Of a DNA stretch of 34,035 nucleotides, positions 31,119-34,035 are shown in pieces; positions within the stretch are counted from its first letter, which is position 1; every line of letters begins with the position of its first letter. Under the pieces are notes generated by a model that saw only the letters and a list, made by a program, of their open reading frames with translations, was not told the origin of the DNA and made no database searches. Source of the DNA: an uncultured Oscillospiraceae bacterium (GTDB lineage Bacteria > Bacillota > Clostridia > Oscillospirales > Oscillospiraceae); contig CALXCP010000013.1 in assembly GCA_944386845.1 (NCBI GenBank), positions 1 to 34,035 on the forward strand, read 5' to 3'. The translations under genes were made by a program, and so were the position numbers.

Positions 31119-32500
31119 CGTGCCGCCTCCTTTCCGGCCGCCGCCTTGCGGCGGGCGCGCCATTTGGATATCCGGGCCATCACATCGGTGAGCTCCTTAT
31201 CGCCCATGATGCCCCGCCGGAAGAAGAGCACCACGATCATGATGATGATGGAGAAGACCACCATGCGGAAGCCGGTGCGGGCGAAGGGGATGGTGAGGGC
31301 CCCGGTGATGATGAACCACAGCCACCAGGCCAGCAGCACCGCCGCGATGGCCCAGACCACCACTTCCTTCCAGAAGGGCTCGGACTTCTTCCTGCGGCGG
31401 CGGATCAGCATGGCGGCGCCGCCCACCACCGCCACGGCGAAGACCACGATGAAGAAGATGCGGGTGGGCTCGGTGGTGGAGGAGAATGCCTGGGTGCTGT
31501 CCAAAAAGCGCAGCCACCACTCGGAGCAGGCCACGTACAGGAAGGTGGCGATGACGCTGCCCGAAACCGAGCCGATGCCGCCGATGACCACGATGAGCAG
31601 GATCTCATAGGTCATGTTGGAGGTGTACACCATGGCCTGGGCGTTGCCGGCGAACATGGCGAACAGGGCGCCGCCCACCCCCGCGAAGAAGGCGGAGATG
31701 CAGAAGGAGAGCATCTTATGCTTGGCCAGGTTGATGCCCATGGCCTCAGCGGCGATCTCGTCCTCCCGGATGGCCTTGAAGGCCCGGCCGTAGGAGGAGT
31801 TGATGAGCATCACGATGAGGATGATGCACACGGTGGCGATGAACAGCGGCACGAAGGAGGACAGGTAGAGGACCACCTCGCCGTCCGCATTGGTGATGTT
31901 GAAGTTGGAGAAGTTGGGGAAGCGGATGATCATGTTGGCGCCGTTGGTGACGGGACCCAGGGCCTGCCACTGGAACACGGCCCGGATGATCTCGGCGAAG
32001 CCCAGGGTGGCGATGGCCAGGTAGTCGCTGCGCAGCCGCAGCACCGGCAGCCCGATGAGCCAGGCGAAGAAGGCCGCCACCAGGCCGCCCAGGATCATGG
32101 CCAGCAGCACCCCCAGCACCAGGCTGACGGCGCCGCCCGCCCCGCTGTTGCCGAACAGGGCGCCGAACATCTCCTGGAGGGAGAAGTTGATGGCGGAGCC
32201 CCCGAAGAGGTAGTACACCGCGTCCCGGGCGTCGGTGGGCACGGTGAGGATGGCGTAGGTATAGGCGCCCAGCAGCATGAAGCCCGCCTGTCCCAGGGAG
32301 AACAGGCCGGTGAACCCGTTGAGCAGGTTCATGGACACGGCCACCAGGGAGTAGACCGCGCCCTTTTTCAGCACGCTGTACAGCACGTGGCCGCTGGGCA
32401 GGTCCAGGGTGTTCTCCAGCACGATGACCAGCAGCAGCATGACCGCCGCGAACACCAGGCCCACCACGGTGCCCGTTCTGCTCTTTTTTTCCTGCAGCAT
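31115..32500 (-). CDS. livM: Branched-chain amino-acid ABC transporter permease LivM, with an extended C-terminus
   Basis: A 461-residue permease. ATG 32500 is preferred: GAGGGGG is 8 bases upstream, while the GTG at 32509 overlaps that site. MNLLNGFTGLFSLGQAGF (core SLGQAGF), YLAIATLGFAEIIR and FKAIREDEIAAEAMGIN (core REDEIAAEAMG) are LivM motifs, and GGIGSVSGSVIA is the second permease loop. After about residue 340 there is extra sequence with two or three added membrane segments (FFIVVFAVAVVGGAA, VVVWAIAAVLLAWWLW) before the usual RRGIMG end, so it is longer than most LivM proteins. It overlaps livG by 4 bases and follows livH by 14 bases. Confidence 0.92.
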
Positions 32501-32514
32501 TTCCGGCACCCCCC

Positions 32515-33399
32515 TCAGACCTTGTCGGTGGCCTTCTCACCGAACAGGCCGGTGGGCTTGGCCACCAGGATGACGATGAGCAGCACGAAGGTGAAGGCGT
32601 CCACGAAGTTGGTGGCCCCGTCGAAGGGCAGCGCCTTGATGATGTTCTCGCAGATGCCGATGATGAACGCCCCGATCACCGCGCCGGGGATGGAGCCGAT
32701 GCCGCCGAACACCGCCGCCACAAAGGCCTTCAGGCCGGGCATGGCGCCGGCGGTGGGGGTGACGTAGGGGTAGTTGGTGAAGTAGAGCATGGCCCCCACC
32801 GCCGCCAGCAGAGAGCCGATGACGAAGGCGATGGAGATGACGGTGTTGATCTTGATGCCCATGAGCTGGCTGGTCTCAAAGTCCTTGGCCACGGCGCGCA
32901 TGGCCATGCCGATCTTGGTCTGGTTGATGAGCTGGGTCAGGGCGATGACCAGCACGATGACCAAAAACGGGGTGAGCACGGTGACCCAGGTGACCCGGGC
33001 GCCGCCGATCTCCACCACCGAGGACAGGCCGGGGATGGTGGGGAAGTTCATGGGCTGACCGCCGGTGACATAGGTGGCGGTGTTCTGGAGCAGGTAGCTC
33101 ACGCCGATGGCGGAGATCATGACGCTCATCCGGGGGGCGGTGCGCAGGGGCTTGTAGGCCACCCGCTCGATGGCGAAGCCCAGCACCACGGTGAGGATGA
33201 TCATCAGGGGCAGCGCGATCTGCAGCGGCATGGACGCGCTGAGGTAGATGAGCATCAGGCCCGCCGCCATGAACACGTCGCCGTGGGCGAAGTTGATCAG
33301 GCGCAGGATGCCGTAGACCATGGTGTACCCGATGGCGATCAGGGCGTACTGCCCGCCCACTGAGATGCCGGAGAGCAGGATGGAGATGGCGTAATCCAC
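32515..33399 (-). CDS. livH: Branched-chain amino-acid ABC transporter permease LivH
   Basis: A 294-residue permease, the usual LivH length. GTG 33399 (MDYAISILLSGISVGG) has GGGAGG 7 bases upstream; the open frame extending upstream runs through the stem-loop and is not coding. YALIAIGYTMVYGILRLINFAHGD (core LINFAHGD) is the LivH signature, and GGIGSIPGAVIGA the cytoplasmic coupling loop. Eight or so membrane segments are visible. It forms the membrane channel with LivM. The binding-protein gene lies upstream beyond a strong stem-loop. Confidence 0.94.
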   Translation of the reverse strand: MDYAISILLSGISVGGQYALIAIGYTMVYGILRLINFAHGDVFMAAGLMLIYLSASMPLQIALPLMIILTVVLGFAIERVAYKPLRTAPRMSVMISAIGVSYLLQNTATYVTGGQPMNFPTIPGLSSVVEIGGARVTWVTVLTPFLVIVLVIALTQLINQTKIGMAMRAVAKDFETSQLMGIKINTVISIAFVIGSLLAAVGAMLYFTNYPYVTPTAGAMPGLKAFVAAVFGGIGSIPGAVIGAFIIGICENIIKALPFDGATNFVDAFTFVLLIVILVAKPTGLFGEKATDKV

Positions 33400-33528
33400 A
33401 GGTGTTCCTCCCTCTTGTTTCAGTTTCTCTTCTCTGGGCTGTCTTGAAAACGGCCGCCGGTCCGGCCGCTTTCGAGGCAGCCCGGCAAAGGCTCCGTCTC
33501 CCGGCGGGGGCTCCCCGACGGGAAACAG

Positions 33529-33564
33529 GCCGCTTGGCGGGAGCACGCGCTCCCGCCAAGCGGC
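33529..33564 (-). terminator. Stem-loop between the binding-protein gene and livH (partial terminator / stabiliser)
   Basis: A perfect 16-bp stem (33529-33544 with 33549-33564) closes the loop ACGC, 24 bases past the binding-protein stop. On the - strand only CCTGTTTCCC follows, a weak T-run. In Liv-type operons such hairpins let the binding protein be made in excess over the membrane parts; the same is likely here. The rest of the 33400-33588 gap shows no gene. Confidence 0.65.
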
Positions 33565-33588
33565 AGGTGGTTCGGTTTTGCGCCGCGC

Positions 33589-34035
33589 TTACTCGGCCAC
33601 GGTCTGGACGGTCTCCAGGGTCCAGGCGTTGTTGGCGGTGTCGGCGGTCTTGATGTAGGCGGTGTCGCGGACGGCGTCGCCGTTGACGTCGTCGAACTCG
33701 ATGTGGCCGGACACGCCGTCATAGGTCACGTCCCACAGGGCCTCCTTGATGGCGGCGGGGTCGGCGGAGCCGGCGGCCTGAATGGCGGCCAGGGCCACAT
33801 AGTAGGCGTCATAACCCATGGCGGTCACCGCCGCGATGGTGTCGTCGCCGCCGTTGGCGGTCATGGCGTCGGCGTTGGTGTTGATGTACTCCTTGATGCC
33901 GGCATCGAAGTCGGGGTCGCCGCCCTCCTGATAGAAGGTGGAGACATACAGCTGCAGGTCGGTGCCCTGAGTGGCCTCCAGGACCTTGTTGTCGTCCAGA
34001 GTGTCAGAGCCCAGCATGGGGACATCCACGCCCAC
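33589..34035 (-). CDS. Branched-chain amino-acid ABC transporter substrate-binding protein, C-terminal part (LivK-like, cut by window edge)
   Basis: The frame is open to the last base of the window, so only the final 149 or so residues are seen; the first Met/Val codon shown is not a start. MLGSDTLDDNKVLE, YVSTFYQEGGDPD and the helix AMGYDAYYVALAAIQAAGSADPAAIKEAL (core MGYDAYYVALAAI) are typical of the C-terminal lobe of Leu/Ile/Val-type periplasmic-binding proteins (peripla_BP_6). TAYIKTADTANNAW forms the end strand. In Firmicutes such proteins are membrane-anchored lipoproteins; the signal part is outside the window. It is first of the liv genes visible and is followed by a stem-loop. Confidence 0.9.
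   Translation of the reverse strand: MGVDVPMLGSDTLDDNKVLEATQGTDLQLYVSTFYQEGGDPDFDAGIKEYINTNADAMTANGGDDTIAAVTAMGYDAYYVALAAIQAAGSADPAAIKEALWDVTYDGVSGHIEFDDVNGDAVRDTAYIKTADTANNAWTLETVQTVAE

Overview
The window looks like a chromosome segment of a strictly anaerobic, high-G+C Firmicute of the Oscillospiraceae (Flavonifractor / Pseudoflavonifractor / Lawsonibacter type). That placement is inferred from the mix of very GC-rich codon use, AAGGAGG-type ribosome sites, an S-layer-homology protein, a T-box leader, class III ribonucleotide reductase, a 2-oxoacid:ferredoxin oxidoreductase and a tungsten-type aldehyde:ferredoxin oxidoreductase. No rRNA, tRNA, CRISPR, phage or insertion-sequence gene is visible.

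Left part (1-5590, + strand): the end of a CbiT-like methyltransferase-fold protein; a secreted SLH protein; then a strong sigma-A promoter and a complete T-box leader, whose specifier reads AUC (Ile), in front of a four-gene gamma-delta-alpha-beta 2-oxoacid:ferredoxin oxidoreductase operon. Because T-boxes switch on when the cognate tRNA is uncharged, this suggests the enzyme works in the biosynthetic direction, making the isoleucine precursor by reductive carboxylation. That is the most interesting hypothesis in the window.

Middle (5600-13113, - strand): an orphan LysR regulator flanked by two near-identical hairpins in opposite orientation; a three-gene unit (PIN-PhoH ATPase, HAD-IIA phosphatase, zinc phospholipase C-like protein); and the anaerobic ribonucleotide reductase genes. 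NrdD carries a fused C-terminal glutaredoxin-like domain and has two NrdR boxes over its promoter. The activase nrdG has its own promoter.

Aldehyde oxidoreductase locus (13223-20938, - strand): a LysR regulator, two unrelated major-facilitator transporters, an AOR-family tungsten/molybdenum enzyme, a six-cluster polyferredoxin, a ThiS/MoaD-like protein without the usual C-terminal diglycine, and a ThiF/MoeB-like E1 enzyme. This reads as a self-contained unit that takes up or exports an unknown carbonyl or acid compound, oxidises or reduces it through ferredoxin, and helps make its own cofactor.

Right part: a DUF3048 lipoprotein; an MBOAT/SGNH pair for O-acetylation of a cell-surface polymer; a + strand ABC-2/GldG/DUF4340 export-like operon (25026-29428); and, on the - strand, a branched-chain amino-acid (Liv) uptake operon with its binding-protein gene cut by the window edge. 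Liv uptake and the Ile T-box oxidoreductase share a branched-chain amino-acid theme.
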